A stretch of DNA of 64,000 bases from Nemophila menziesii (GCA_029959085.1 JARWIR010000001.1:14127730-14191729), one strand, 5' to 3'. Positions 1 to 9,820 are shown, numbered from the stretch's first letter. Numbers and translations: made by a program. Notes: generated by a model not told the origin, from the letters alone.

Positions 1-2
1 AA

Positions 3-638
3 CAATGGGGTAGTAACTTCTACCAACAATCCTATCAATACCCGCAAGAGCAGGATTGGAACAACCAATGGATCGGGAGTAATCAACAACAATCATCATA
101 TCACTATCCCCAGGAGCAAGGATGGAACAACCAATGGGTTGGAAACATTCAACAACCTCCACCTCATCACTATCAGCAAGAAATTGACAATGAGATACGT
201 TCTAAACTCCAGCGCTTAGTAGAAGAAACAAACGCCATCCAATCACGCATGCAACAGATGGTAGAAAAATGGGGTAGTATGTCTTGTGAAGATTCCACTC
301 CCCCGAGGGATGGAAGAGGTCAACTGGAAGAAGTAGTTGAGGAGGAGGTGTTGAAGGAAGATACTATTGATAGCGATGTGACCATCATGCCGGTTATAAA
401 AGAAGACCACCATGTGGTTGACAATCCTATTAGCATGGTGGAAGAAGGGGTAGCAACGAAAATCCTAGAAATTGAAACTGAGATTTCTATTCCTATGGTG
501 CGTGCACGTGATCAAGATATAGAACGTACAAAGGAAGAAGAGGTGATCGAGATTCAGATTCCACATCAAGAATATGATGAAGTAATAGTGGAAGATTGGG
601 TTGAAAGCGAAGATGAATGTGAAGTGGTTGAGAAATAA
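3..638 (+). CDS. C-terminal part of a retroelement gag-like polyprotein (5' end outside the window)
   Basis: The frame is open from the first complete codon of the window to the TAA at 636-638, about 211 residues. The first 60 residues are rich in Gln, Asn, Tyr and Trp and contain two tandem copies of a QYPQEQxWNNQW-like motif (roughly residues 13-24 and 36-47). They are followed by a short helical stretch with heptad-like spacing and then a long Glu-rich acidic tail. Q/N/Y-rich tails after the zinc knuckle are usual in plant Ty3/gypsy gag, and the minus-strand gag at 5500-6813 has a comparable tail. A methionine at 249 is internal, not the start. There is no enzymatic domain in the visible part. 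The retroelement assignment comes mainly from the context downstream. Confidence 0.55.
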   Translation, partial: QWGSNFYQQSYQYPQEQDWNNQWIGSNQQQSSYHYPQEQGWNNQWVGNIQQPPPHHYQQEIDNEIRSKLQRLVEETNAIQSRMQQMVEKWGSMSCEDSTPPRDGRGQLEEVVEEEVLKEDTIDSDVTIMPVIKEDHHVVDNPISMVEEGVATKILEIETEISIPMVRARDQDIERTKEEEVIEIQIPHQEYDEVIVEDWVESEDECEVVEK

Positions 639-775
639 ATTGAAGAGTTAAAGCTTCATAATAAAAGAGAAATCGAATTCCCACCACAAAAAGTTCACCA
701 ATCACTATCTCCACCACAAATCATCATTAGAGATAAAATACTGGAATCACCTCTACTATTAAAAATGAGCAATAG

Positions 776-1111
776 GTGCTACGCAAGAAGGTGCTACACC
801 GCGAGAGTAAAGCAGCACGGAGAAGCACCTACCCACCACACTTTAAAGAGGAATGCGAGATTAAAGAGAATGAAAATGAGCTTATACCGTTGAGGACGGT
901 TATCTACTATCATGTGGTGAAGAATACGTTTCGTCATGAAAGTAAGAAGGCGAAACGGAGATACTACCCTCCCCCTTTCAGAGATCGATTGAATAAAATT
1001 TTAAGGGGGAAGGTTCTAAAACTCACATGCCAAGGACGAGGCGAATTCAAGCGGAGGAGAACCGCAAGGGCCTCAATACCATCTTCATGGAAGGTAACGC
1101 GTCGAACTTAA
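776..1111 (+). CDS. Small basic ORF of the retroelement with an internal duplicated motif
   Basis: A 111-codon frame lies between the gag-like end and the CTTGGGAGACAACCC block. Its product is strongly basic and contains a motif of about 17 residues twice, with the core ESK-A-R--YPP-F (nucleotides about 802-846 and 930-978). A duplicated codon-aligned motif is better evidence of coding than length alone, but no family was recognised and no initiation signal stands out. It may be a decayed C-terminal piece of the element's polyprotein in a shifted frame. Function unknown. Confidence 0.3.
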   Translation: MLRKKVLHRESKAARRSTYPPHFKEECEIKENENELIPLRTVIYYHVVKNTFRHESKKAKRRYYPPPFRDRLNKILRGKVLKLTCQGRGEFKRRRTARASIPSSWKVTRRT

Positions 1112-1150
1112 AGACGTAATAAACAAAAGTGCTACTTGGGAGACAACCCA
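1092..1150 (+). other. Conserved Tat/Athila post-coding block (CTTGGGAGACAACCC motif)
   Basis: The block reads GGTAACGCGTCGAACTTAAA, then a short AT stretch, then AAACAAAAGTGCTACTTGGG and AGACAACCC. A closely similar block lies on the minus strand at 19305-19360 with the same relative place, directly after the last gag/protease-like codons. Similar TTGGGAGGCAACCCA stretches are well known at the end of the coding region of plant Tat/Athila elements. The role is unknown; its conservation suggests an RNA or cis signal. Confidence 0.6.
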
Positions 1151-1325
1151 TGTTTAAATTGCTTTATGTTTTTTAATTCCTAGTGTATAATTCTAAGTTA
1201 GTGTCGAGTTTTAGTGTCCACTTTTAAAAGAAATGAGAAGGGTAGTGTGTTATTGGTGCAGGAATTGAGTTTGGGGTGCTAGGAAACAAAAGAAGAAATT
1301 CAAGGGAAAAATTCGGCACGAGGTC

Positions 1326-1640
1326 CGGTATACCGCCCCAGAACCCCGGTATACCGCAAGAAGAAAACCCGTGTCACGTGTTACTCACGCGGGTTTTAAT
1401 CAGAAAGGAGAAAAAAAAAAATCGATGCGCGGTCCGGTATACCGCGTGAGATGTCCGGTATACCGCAGGAGGGAAAAACCCGTACCACGGGTTAGGTACC
1501 GCGGGTTTTTTGGACGTAAAAGAGATATTGAACAGTAGCAAAAACCCGTGCCACGGGGTATATATCACGGGTTCTTGGCAGAGACGAAAATTTGGAGCAG
1601 CAGAAGCTGCGGTATACCGCGGGTTATGCCCGGTATACCG
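1326..1640. repeat. Six copies of palindrome CGGTATACCG in three pairs, each pair 21 bp apart
   Basis: Exact CGGTATACCG decamers start at 1326, 1347, 1435, 1456, 1610 and 1631. Start-to-start distance is 21 bp within every pair, and 88 and 154 bp between pairs. Most are extended to CCGGTATACCGC. Between the pairs lie three AACCCGTxxCACGGGTT-type inverted repeats. The block sits just downstream of the conserved CTTGGGAGACA block and about 100 bp upstream of a TATA-like site. Confidence 0.9.
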
Positions 1641-1738
1641 CGCTATGTCGGTTTTGAAGAGTCTTCACCTTATAAGCTTCTTACCTTGTCAAGACTAAAC
1701 CCTAACCTCCCCCAATACGAATTTTTCAGAACTTAACC

Positions 1739-1748
1739 CTTATATACC
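1739..1748 (+). promoter_or_regulatory. Candidate internal TATA box of the retroelement
   Basis: CTTATATACC is followed by a leader of about 290 bp that is rich in A and C and poor in G. The first ATG after the leader (2041) opens only a 20-codon frame. The equivalent place in the minus-strand relative has CCCTATAATACACC (near 18745-18760) with a similar leader. Position and composition suggest transcription of a downstream accessory ORF; this is inference. Confidence 0.35.
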
Positions 1749-2040
1749 TGCACAAAGACCACTACAACACCCAAGAACATTAAATCCTTCCTCCTAATCC
1801 ATTCCAAACACACATCCAACACCACAATCCTTCAAGAACATCAAGAAATCTTCTCCTTCAACCTTAAGCCTCTTCATCAAAGCTTCAATCCAATTTATTA
1901 AACCTTCCCCAAGCCATTACATATTCATTACCCATCTCATATAACACCAAAATCCATCATTACAAATCCTCAAAACGTCAAATTTCAAAAATCTTCTCTA
2001 GTTTTTGATTATTTGAAGTTTTGAGTTTGGGGTTCATTGA

Positions 2041-2467
2041 GATGACGAAGATTGGAAGGTCAAGAATACCGTGGAGAGGAAGAAGAAGTTGGAGAACATC
2101 TTAGTAAAATTTTGGGTGTTGAAAGATGTAGTTGAAAGAATTTTGGGAGGATAATCATGAAGAGGTGTTGAAACCCATAGGAAATATCACAAAAGAGTTG
2201 GAGCTTATGCAAATCATATTATGTGGTGTGAGCAATGTTCAACATGCCACCTACGCAACACAAGGAGCTCAACATACACGCAACCATGGAAACCAGCTTC
2301 ATGCTAGTTCAGATACGTTTTCCTATCCCTTTCTTATTTGTTTTATTTGTTTATTTGCTTTATCGAGTCTTTTTCAAGTCGTGGGGACACGACTCATTTT
2401 TTTAGTTTGGGGTGGAGTTCGTTGCCTCATCCCAATTTTATGTGTTTTACTGTTTTTTTTAAATTAA
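2041..2467 (+). pseudogene. Remnant of the accessory (third) ORF of the retroelement
   Basis: An ATG at 2041 after the C-rich leader opens a short basic frame that stops after 20 codons. A second frame from 2132 encodes about 50 coding-like residues rich in Glu, Leu and Ile before turning into low-complexity hydrophobic sequence made from T-rich DNA. The minus-strand relative carries its own broken accessory ORF at the same place (18136-18545). I do not recognise a family. Only the first half of the 2132 frame is likely to reflect former coding sequence. Confidence 0.3.
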
Positions 2468-3792
2468 TCTAAGGGTTGCGTTGACTGTAGAGAATTTTAA
2501 ATGCCCCCATCAAGTTTTTTTTTGTTTTATAAATTTATGATAGAAAATAGTTGACTTTAGGAGTTAGTGTAAAACGCACTTAGATTGCATGCAAATATGA
2601 AGTAATTGATAGGAAGAATTAATGAACAATGCAAAAGAAGTAAACTTGTGCTTAAGGATAATAGGTGGTTTGTAGAACGTGAGATCTAAATGAGTAGAGA
2701 ACCCACTTAGGTATGAACTAGAGATAAATTGTGTAAATAGGAAGATGATAGAGGCAGTTCTTTGTTAGCCCTTTGAATCCTTTTTGGCCTTCTATCCCTG
2801 AATTAATTTTATCCTTCTTAGACAAATTTTTAGCCTTTAAGCCTTTCTTTTGTCGCCACATTATAAGCCAATATCCCTTTAGACTGCTAGGCATGACCAT
2901 ATGACCCGCACTTGAATCACGATCCTGAGACTTCCTGTCTTGAGCTTGAGTTTGGGGTGGTGGGTCCACTATATGGGAATTTATCATTGGGTTGGGATTT
3001 TTGAGCTTATCAATGATGCTTTGTGCCTTATATGATGATAATTCACAGGTTTATTATATTGTAACCCTTTGCCGGGGTAATAGTGAATAGAAAAGAAGCT
3101 TCGGCTCCAGTTATGAATAGGCATAACTATGAAAATTAGCATGATATCTCAACATCATAAATAGATTCATAGCTATAAGAAAAGAAAAGAAAAAAATGAA
3201 TGATTTGAAAAGAAATTATATTCGGACCGGCAAAGTGGAAATTTTTAAGTGAATCATCCTTAGTGCTTATTGGGTTAATTTGGGAACGCTAATTAAGCGC
3301 ATCAATTGGGTTGAGTGAGAATGTTATTCGAGTGTAAACTCAAGCTCTTGGACAGCTTGTTGATGGTAAGTGAGGAGAGAGCCAAAAGCTCACTTCAAAT
3401 TTACCAAATATACATACCATACCGTCCTTCAGCCTATGCTAAAACCGTAAAGACCTCGTGATTCCTAGATGCACAGTGAGTTAATAGGGATTATTCTAAG
3501 TGGAACATTCAACACAAGTAAAGATCGAGGAACACCCTATAGCCACCATCTTGAGATAAGTAATAAGCGTAACCTTCTAGCATTGTGAAATTAATTTTGG
3601 ATTGATATTGTTTTGTATTTGATTTTGCATGATAAGTGTAGGTGAATATTAATTCCTAGGTTAGACTATATGAAATTTGTTTTAAGTTTTGCTTTGGGAT
3701 TATTTACTAGATTCTACCTTCTGCGTTCACCTAAAAGATCCTTTGTTTTTATTTTACTTTGTCGGGACGACAAAGGTTTGAGTTTGGGGTCT

Positions 3793-5497
3793 TGATGTCT
3801 CCCGATTTGTTCTAATTATTAGCCCCTTGGAGACATCCTTTTAGGTGAATAAATGACTTGTTTGATAGACTTTTAGGCTTATTTGATCATATTGCACTTT
3901 CTCCCCTTGGAAATTAACTATTTGCAGAATCTGAGCTTTTGTGCGTAAATTTGACTATTTTTAATGCAAAGTTAATCGGTTCTTGAATTTCATGAAAGAC
4001 CAATCCAAGGAGAAGAAGTGAGAATAAAGTCTTAGTGTATTTTAGAGTGTTAGGAAATGATTTTGAGTCGAGTTTCTATATTTAGAGTACACTTTCCTAT
4101 TTCGATTTCTTGATTTGTTGATTTATTCTTTTTAAGCATATGCGGTTTAATTATTTATTTAATGTGAAGATTTAAGAGATAAATGGTAATTACTTAAAGA
4201 TCAAGTCAAGATAAAGATGAAAGGAAAGAAGATTTACATGGAAATAAGAAGATTTAGGAAAGATTTATTTCAAGGAGAAAAAGATAAAGCTGCCTTTTGA
4301 AATCTGAGAATCCAGCCGCGTTTTAGAGATTAAATCATAATAAAAGATTGGCTAGGATTCTGGACGAGTGGTCTGCACCAATAGAAAGCTCATTCCAAGA
4401 CAAGCAGTTTCATATATTGGAACTTCTCAAACGGATAAGTATTGAAAAAGATATGACCAAATCAAATCAGCAGAATCTTATCTTTTAGAGCTACGAATTT
4501 GAGAGTCCTTGACTTGTCTTCCACTCCAAGCAATTTCGACCTAGGGTCCTCCAACACCTATAAATACACCCCTTAACCTCCTACTTTCACACGCTTCAGA
4601 GAATTAAACAAGAGGCTTAAGGTTTTCAACTCAGAGCACGAAGGAGAGAAGAAGCTAGAAGCTGGAGGAATCCTGTTCTTCCAACCATAGTCATTCTACC
4701 CTTTAGGTTTTACATTTATCTTTTGTATTTGAACATGAATTCCTTTTCTTTTATGTTAGTTTTTCATTTCATCATGAGCTAAATTTCTTTATACTTGAGA
4801 ATCGCATTAAAAGGATGAACCTTAATTAATTAATCTATGTGTTGAATTTGGGATTGTTTAGATTTAAATAGGATTGAGTTTTATATATTGGATATTACTT
4901 TGTTTTCATTACTAATTCTTTTAGGAACAACTAGAATTAGCTGTTAGTATTTGGGCTATTCACTTTAGTGGCGAAGTGATCATCCGACAGGGGGGTTTGA
5001 ATACAGATCTAGGTAATACCCGTGTAATGTCCGTTATTGACCGACAGGCTTAACTAGTTACATAGCCAAAGAGGTAAAATCTTATCATCCGAAAATCCAT
5101 ATTCGACCATACAGGTGTTTATGACACTTTAGGATAGCTTCTAGGTCCACCCGACAGGGGGCTAGGAGATATTAGAGTCCCGACTAATATTATAATTCCA
5201 ATTCTACCCTTAAACATAGCATAGATTATATTGATTAAGTGGATTCCTTTGCCAGGATGAAGTATCTCCCTTATCTGAAGTTAGTCGTTATTTGCTTTAT
5301 TTTCTTTCTGTTAATTTAATTTTAGTCTTTACTTTATTTGCATCTTTTAATTTCCAAAAAAAAAACCAAACAAAAATTCTTATCTTTTTCTGTTTAGCAA
5401 TTATCCTTACTACTTGATTAATATTTGGGTTGAACCTAATCCGTCCCTGAGAACGAACTTGATTATCATATATTACTTGGGACAACCGTTCACTTGC
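3793..5497 (+). repeat. 3' LTR of the first Ty3/gypsy element
   Basis: It starts TGATGTCTCCCGATTTG directly after the polypurine tract and is homologous, at low identity, to the minus-strand LTR whose start reads TGATATCTCCCTATTTG (8511 downward). A canonical TATAAATA at 4559-4566 followed by a C-rich leader marks the expected promoter. The region near 5420-5480 still aligns with the inner end of the other LTR (CTGAG-AACGAA motif). The exact 3' end could lie anywhere from about 5493 to 5526. Confidence 0.65.
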
Positions 5498-5499
5498 GG

Positions 5500-6813
5500 T
5501 TAAGTGGTTCCTTTTATTCTCGCAGTAATTTTATAACACCCTAGGACCCACCAATCGTCTTGAGGAGTAATAGTATCACTTGGTAGTTTCCCTTTTGGCC
5601 TATTCTGAAGTGTACTCACCATTTGTGATAGGGTATGCTCAAGATTTTTAATTACCTTTGATTGGGTTTGGAGTCTTCGCTGACTTATCTTCATGTTTTC
5701 TTCAAATAGTCCCAGAAGTTCAGTTATACTCTGATCCAAACTCGAAGGTTGTTCTTGTGTAGCTTGTTGTGTTGTATATTGAGGTGATTTTTGATAAGTC
5801 TCTTCATAAATCAGCGCTTCTTGATAGATGGGTTGTGTTTGATAGTACGATTGAGGCCGAGTTTGATTATAGGTACCTTGGTTTTCGACCCAATTCTGAT
5901 TCTGTGGGGATTGATAATTAGCGCAATTTACTTGAGGTTGATAATAACCATTAGAGTAACGGTTTCTTTGATGGGATACGAAGGAAATCGAAGCTGGATT
6001 ATTCATACAACTCTCCCACGAATGATTTCTTGCTCCACAACCCGGACATGAAGGTAACGTATGGACTAGATTTACCTGAGCTATTGTTCGTGCTTGTTCT
6101 TGTAATTCCTTGAGTTGTTGGTTTAATTCTTTGAACTTTAGAGATTTTAAAGTATCTTCTTGTTTTTCTGATTCAATGGGCCAGCTTCTCTCGGTATCCA
6201 GAACTCTTTCCATAATAATATTAGCTTCTTCAGGATCTAATAACACGAAACTTCCATCTTCTAACAAATCTGCTTTTGCCTTGGACTCGTCGTTGAGTCC
6301 TCCATAGAACATGGTTAATTGATATTCGGGCGAGGAGACATGGAATGGACACCTCGCTTTATTATCGTTAAAACATAACCATGCTTTCCCAATACTTTCC
6401 CTTTCTTCTTGCGTAAATTGTTCAAACTCCAGCATATCTTTTAAACGTCTACTAACCAAATAAAATATGTCTAGGAATTTTGCCTGGAGTCTATCCCAAT
6501 CTGGAATTAAATCGGGGAGTTGGGAATCGTACCAATCTCTTGCACTTCCGGTTAAAAAGAACTGGAACATAACGTAGTACATCTGTTCCTGTGTAACGCC
6601 TTTGATAATATAAGTTTCCCAGATCTGCATGAATTTTTGGACATAACGAACCGGATCTTGTTGTGTAGCACCACTAAATTTTCCATGACTCGCAAATTGC
6701 GCTATCATGCCTGGATCTGGTCGAAATTTAGTGGCTCGGATTTCTGGAGTGCGGATTCCTTTTGGTTGCACTCTGAATGAGATGGGAAGATCAAGTTTCC
6801 TCGGGCTTGCCAT
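5500..6813 (-). CDS. Retrotransposon gag protein with CCHC zinc knuckle, 437 aa
   Basis: This is the capsid-nucleocapsid precursor of a Ty3/gypsy element. Residues about 50-160 form the plant retrotransposon gag domain, with the hallmark ARDWYDSQL followed by W--L---FLDIF near residues 91-117. A single CX2CX4HX4C knuckle uses C256, C259, H264 and C269. After it comes a Q/Y/N-rich linker and a helical heptad region. The start lies about 100 bp inside the primer-binding site (6913-6930), as expected for gag. No protease or pol follows. At the 3' end the frame runs straight into the LTR of the neighbouring plus-strand element, so the last 10-20 residues may be junction sequence. Most likely the other element inserted into this gag. 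The frame is undisturbed, so the insertion is fairly young. Confidence 0.85.
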   Translation of the reverse strand: MASPRKLDLPISFRVQPKGIRTPEIRATKFRPDPGMIAQFASHGKFSGATQQDPVRYVQKFMQIWETYIIKGVTQEQMYYVMFQFFLTGSARDWYDSQLPDLIPDWDRLQAKFLDIFYLVSRRLKDMLEFEQFTQEERESIGKAWLCFNDNKARCPFHVSSPEYQLTMFYGGLNDESKAKADLLEDGSFVLLDPEEANIIMERVLDTERSWPIESEKQEDTLKSLKFKELNQQLKELQEQARTIAQVNLVHTLPSCPGCGARNHSWESCMNNPASISFVSHQRNRYSNGYYQPQVNCANYQSPQNQNWVENQGTYNQTRPQSYYQTQPIYQEALIYEETYQKSPQYTTQQATQEQPSSLDQSITELLGLFEENMKISQRRLQTQSKVIKNLEHTLSQMVSTLQNRPKGKLPSDTITPQDDWWVLGCYKITARIKGTT

Positions 6814-6912
6814 ATGTAAAACCTATAAAGACAAAACTAAAAACAAAAGCGTAAAATAGAACTAACTAAAATAAATAAAAACTAAATAAATGCACAAGGA
6901 CTAACGATGTAG

Positions 6913-6930
6913 TCCCTGACAACGGCGCCA
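6913..6930 (-). other. Primer-binding site of the minus-strand Ty3/gypsy element
   Basis: On the minus strand the site reads TGGCGCCGTTGTCAGGGA. This closely resembles the TGGCGCCGTTGCCGGGGA type used by plant Tat/Athila and other gypsy elements. It lies six bases inside the LTR end and 100 bp upstream of the gag ATG, which fixes element orientation and the LTR boundary. Confidence 0.85.
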
Positions 6931-6936
6931 TAAACT

Positions 6937-8511
6937 TGGTGTCGCCTCGGGAGTGATAAAATAATAGATAATATAAGTGCAAATAAACACCCTAGGATAA
7001 TATGGTATTGCAAGTATTACAGGACGTATGCAAGTTTTAATGATAAGTGAATTCGTTCCTCAGAGATTACGAAAGCTAGAAAGAATTTATGCAAATATCA
7101 AGTGCAATTAAAGAAGCTAGAATACTAATATGCAATAAAATAAAAGACAAGTCATTTTTGTTTGGTTTTTTATAAGAGAATTTAACTACGTAAGATACAG
7201 ACAGTAAATTAAATAAGAACAGAAGATAGTATGAGAGATTAGCTCGAGATATAGCAAGTAATCCCCACTAGCCTTGTTTACTCTAAGCATGTAAGGGGAA
7301 TTATGTAGTATTGCAATAACCAGAATTCTAAATTCCTCCCTATCCCCGTCAGGGTGGACTAGGGTGGTGACCTCACAAACACGAGAGGACTAAAATAGGG
7401 TGCTCCTACGCCATTAGGTTCCTAAATGAGACTGGCCTTCTAACGATGATAGGTGGTAAAATCATACCCTAATGGTTACCTAGTTAGGCAAGCCCGTCAA
7501 GATCACTACCGCACACTAGACGTTTATGTGGTGTTTCAATAATTAGACACCCCTTCCAGGTGACCATCTAACTACTATTAAGGTAATCCTATATGTTGCG
7601 CACCGCAACGAAAACAGACAACAAATCAAAGCACATAAAATAGAGAATAAAACAATCATTCATTTAAATATTTATCATCCCAAATTAAACTAGATGTAAA
7701 ACAAGTCTAGAGTTCATACCCATATGCTAAATCTCAAGCTAAATTAAATTAGTTTATACTAGAGAAAGAAAAGAAAACAATTACAAATTTGAAGGCTTGT
7801 GAAGACATGATTCGATGTTCAGCTCCTTCCAGACTTCTCTTCTCTTGATGTAGGCTTCTTCTTGGCTTAAGGATTGGCCAAGGATGTGTTTATACTAATT
7901 AAAGGGTGTATTTATAGGGTATAGGAAACCCTAAGACGTTTTCTTGGAGTGGAAGACAAGTATTGAACTTCTAGTCCAACTCAAATTCGTAACCCTAAAA
8001 TATAGAAAAGGTAAAAAATTGTTGTTGTTTTGTGTTGGACGTAACTTCTTCAATACATCCCCGACTGATGTGTTCTTTATATCGAAATTAGTCATCTCGG
8101 AAAGCTCTACAATTTTTCTTCAGACTATTCTTCCAAATTCCCAGCCGTTTTTGAGTTATGATCAATTTAATGGACGTAGCTGCTGGAATTCCGATTTATT
8201 TGGCAACTTTATCTTTTCCTTCTTTATATTTCCTTCTTTATATTTCCTTCATTTTATCTCTTATTTCCATCATTATCTTCTTTCCCTTATCTCTTAGAAT
8301 TGATTTGGCATCTAATTATACCATATATCTTTAAAACTTGACAATTAACAAACAATTAAACCAAATATGCTCTAAAAATAATAAATCACCAAATCAAGAC
8401 AAGAAATAGGAAAATATAAATATAGGAGTAAAAATCGATAATCAATTTATTAAATACACCTAAAATGATGTTTCCAGCCTAGATCAAATCATCACAAATA
8501 GGGAGATATCA
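6937..8511 (-). repeat. 5' LTR (LTR2) of the minus-strand Ty3/gypsy element
   Basis: Read on the minus strand it begins TGATATCTCCC at 8511 and ends near 6937-6940, next to the PBS. It contains a TATAAATA promoter box near 7908-7916 with a downstream leader. A long near-identical copy lies at 19880-21320 (LTR3). A frame at 7944-8297 in the plus direction is an accidental opening in LTR DNA, repeated in LTR3. Confidence 0.8.
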
Positions 8512-8708
8512 GAGATAGTGGTGGAGCTTGTGGTTTAATGTGCAAATCTGCCGAGAAAGAAAGTGGGAGGGAGAAAGTGGGAGGGGTGGGTTTTTAATTT
8601 CTAAACCTAATGGGAGGAGAGGGTGGTTTTATGGTGTTTTTTAGTTGGATTCTAATTACTTAGTTAAGATGGGCCTTTAATTGAAAAACCAATGTTGTTA
8701 GGACCTTT
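8512..8708. repeat. LTR-flanking segment also found next to LTR3
   Basis: About 195 bp immediately outside LTR2, from GAGATAGTGGTGGAGCTTGT to TTTAAACCT, recurs at 21321-21513 outside LTR3 with a few differences. Unrelated target sites should not match, so the LTR and its flank were copied together. The segment contains a GGGAGGGGTGGG-type purine stretch but no gene. Confidence 0.85.
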
Positions 8709-9060
8709 AAACCTATAGTATAATTAGCTTACACTAGCCAAGAAAACATATAGTATAATTTTTCAAAAAAGGCTAGCGTGTAACTATAAAAGCTGGCAAG
8801 AGTATATGAAAGTGTAATTATAAAAGACGGTAAGTGAGACACATTTCCAAAAAAGTGCATACTTAGACCAAAAAAAAAATATATAAAAGTAAATACATAA
8901 ATATCATTCTGAACATGAGCTTAGCAATTGAAAGTTCATAATTATGCAAAAAAATTACCATTTAAACAGCAGTGTTTAATATCCTTTAAACAAGAAAAAA
9001 AGAGGTGATGAAACTTAGTTGAACAAGTAACTAAAATTTAAAGACGTGGAACTTTAAAAC
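8709..9060. other. AT-rich DNA without recognised feature
   Basis: Only a short imperfect inverted repeat (AGCTTACACTAGCC near 8728 against GGCTAGCGTGTAACT near 8771) was seen. No gene. Confidence 0.5.
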
Positions 9061-9062
9061 AT

Positions 9063-9820
9063 ATCCTACTATACTCCTCAAGCCATCACTCTTCTTCACA
9101 AGAACCCTCTCATTTCTCAATCTTTTCACGTATTTCTTTTTGGCTAGAAGCTTCCTCTTTCACTTTTTCTATTTGAACCTAAACTTGTCCAAGGACAAAA
9201 GAGCCATCAATAACTCCTTTATTAAAGAAAAAACAAACAAAATAAGAGATTTATTTCAATTGAAAATATTCATTGTCAAATTAGAATGTTTGTATACCAT
9301 ATTCGATAGCTTCTATAACAAAGTCCAAAGAATTATCTAGCTCTTGGATCATGTGAATCTTCCTAGATATTTCATCTAGCTTTGATCTTTTTTTAAGAAC
9401 AGGTTCCTTCATTTTGCTTACTTTCAACTCTACCAACTTTGAATCTTCCGCCTCAACCTTCAAGGTACAAAATCATACACGTCTTTTAATTTTAATTATG
9501 ATCCTGTTTAAAAATTAACATCCTAAATAAGTCACATAGTTAATGAATTCAACCAGAAAGAATGTTGGGTTGTGTTATTTTGTCCTCTCAAGCGGAAACA
9601 TTACAAGTTAAACGGCTTGTATAGAGTAATATATGGTATATCCATACATTTAATCCCACAATACATTTTTTTTTATTGATGGACACACATTAATTACTTA
9701 GATGGTTAAATATTAGAGAAGAAGATAAAAGAAATTAATAGTTTGAACCTCAGTTGCAAGTGTACTAATAGTAGTATCCTTGACATCTCTACGGATGTGC
9801 TCAACTCCAATTTATTCTCT
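9063..9820 (-). pseudogene. Broken MAP65 (microtubule-associated protein 65) gene fragment with introns
   Basis: MAP65 proteins bundle plant microtubules in the cortex and the phragmoplast. On the minus strand 9298-9457 encodes a segment whose core, KMKEPVLKKRSKLDEI, followed by IHM, matches the family's KMKE--FKK--ELEEIY--AH motif. It ends at a consensus GT donor (GAATATG|GTATAC). The next exon, 9217 down to about 9063, continues in the correct phase. It encodes KVKEEASSQKEIREKIEK and EEE-WLEEYSR, matching the KAKEEAFSRKEILDKVEK...EEESWLEDYNR stretch of the family. It carries in-frame stops (TAG near 9170, TGA twice near 9085-9115). A third exon upstream, about 9757-9820, ends at CTGAG|GT and joins in frame. 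Only about 110-120 of some 580 residues remain. It is a dead fragment, either a gene remnant or a captured piece. Confidence 0.62.

Larger units (their letters stand above)
1265..3792 (+). repeat. Five dispersed polypurine-tract-like motifs TTGAGTTTGGGGT
   Basis: Copies start at 1265, 2021, 2401 (variant TTTAGTTTGGGGTG), 2946 and 3778. The last directly precedes the 3' LTR and is the expected plus-strand primer. The related minus-strand element has three copies (16555-16575, 17464-17477, 18037-18050) on its own sense strand. Confidence 0.8.
1..5497 (+). mobile_element. 3' half of a Ty3/gypsy LTR retrotransposon (Tat/Athila-like), cut by the window edge
   Basis: The segment runs from the C-terminal end of a gag-like frame (3-638) through about 3 kb of mostly non-coding internal DNA to a polypurine tract (3778-3792) and a 3' LTR beginning TGATGTCTCCC at 3793. 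The internal order is: gag-like end, a conserved CTTGGGAGACAACCC block (1092-1150), GC-rich palindromes, a TATA-like site, a C-rich leader, an accessory-ORF remnant, then repeated PPT-like motifs. The same order is found, diverged, on the minus strand at 16.6-19.4 kb, which shows it is a family trait. No protease, RT or integrase is visible, so it is probably non-autonomous. The family name rests on the motif block and on the PBS of the related minus-strand copy. The LTR end near 5497 is uncertain by tens of bases. Confidence 0.75.

Noticed and set aside
1326..1640. CRISPR array interpretation of the evenly repeated palindromes
   Set aside because: Plant nuclear context, repeats of only 10-12 bp, no spacers of constant length, no cas genes.
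7944..8297. 117-codon frame also present at 20772-21110
   Set aside because: Lies inside LTR2 and LTR3; its repetition only reflects the duplicated LTR, and the product is T-rich hydrophobic sequence.
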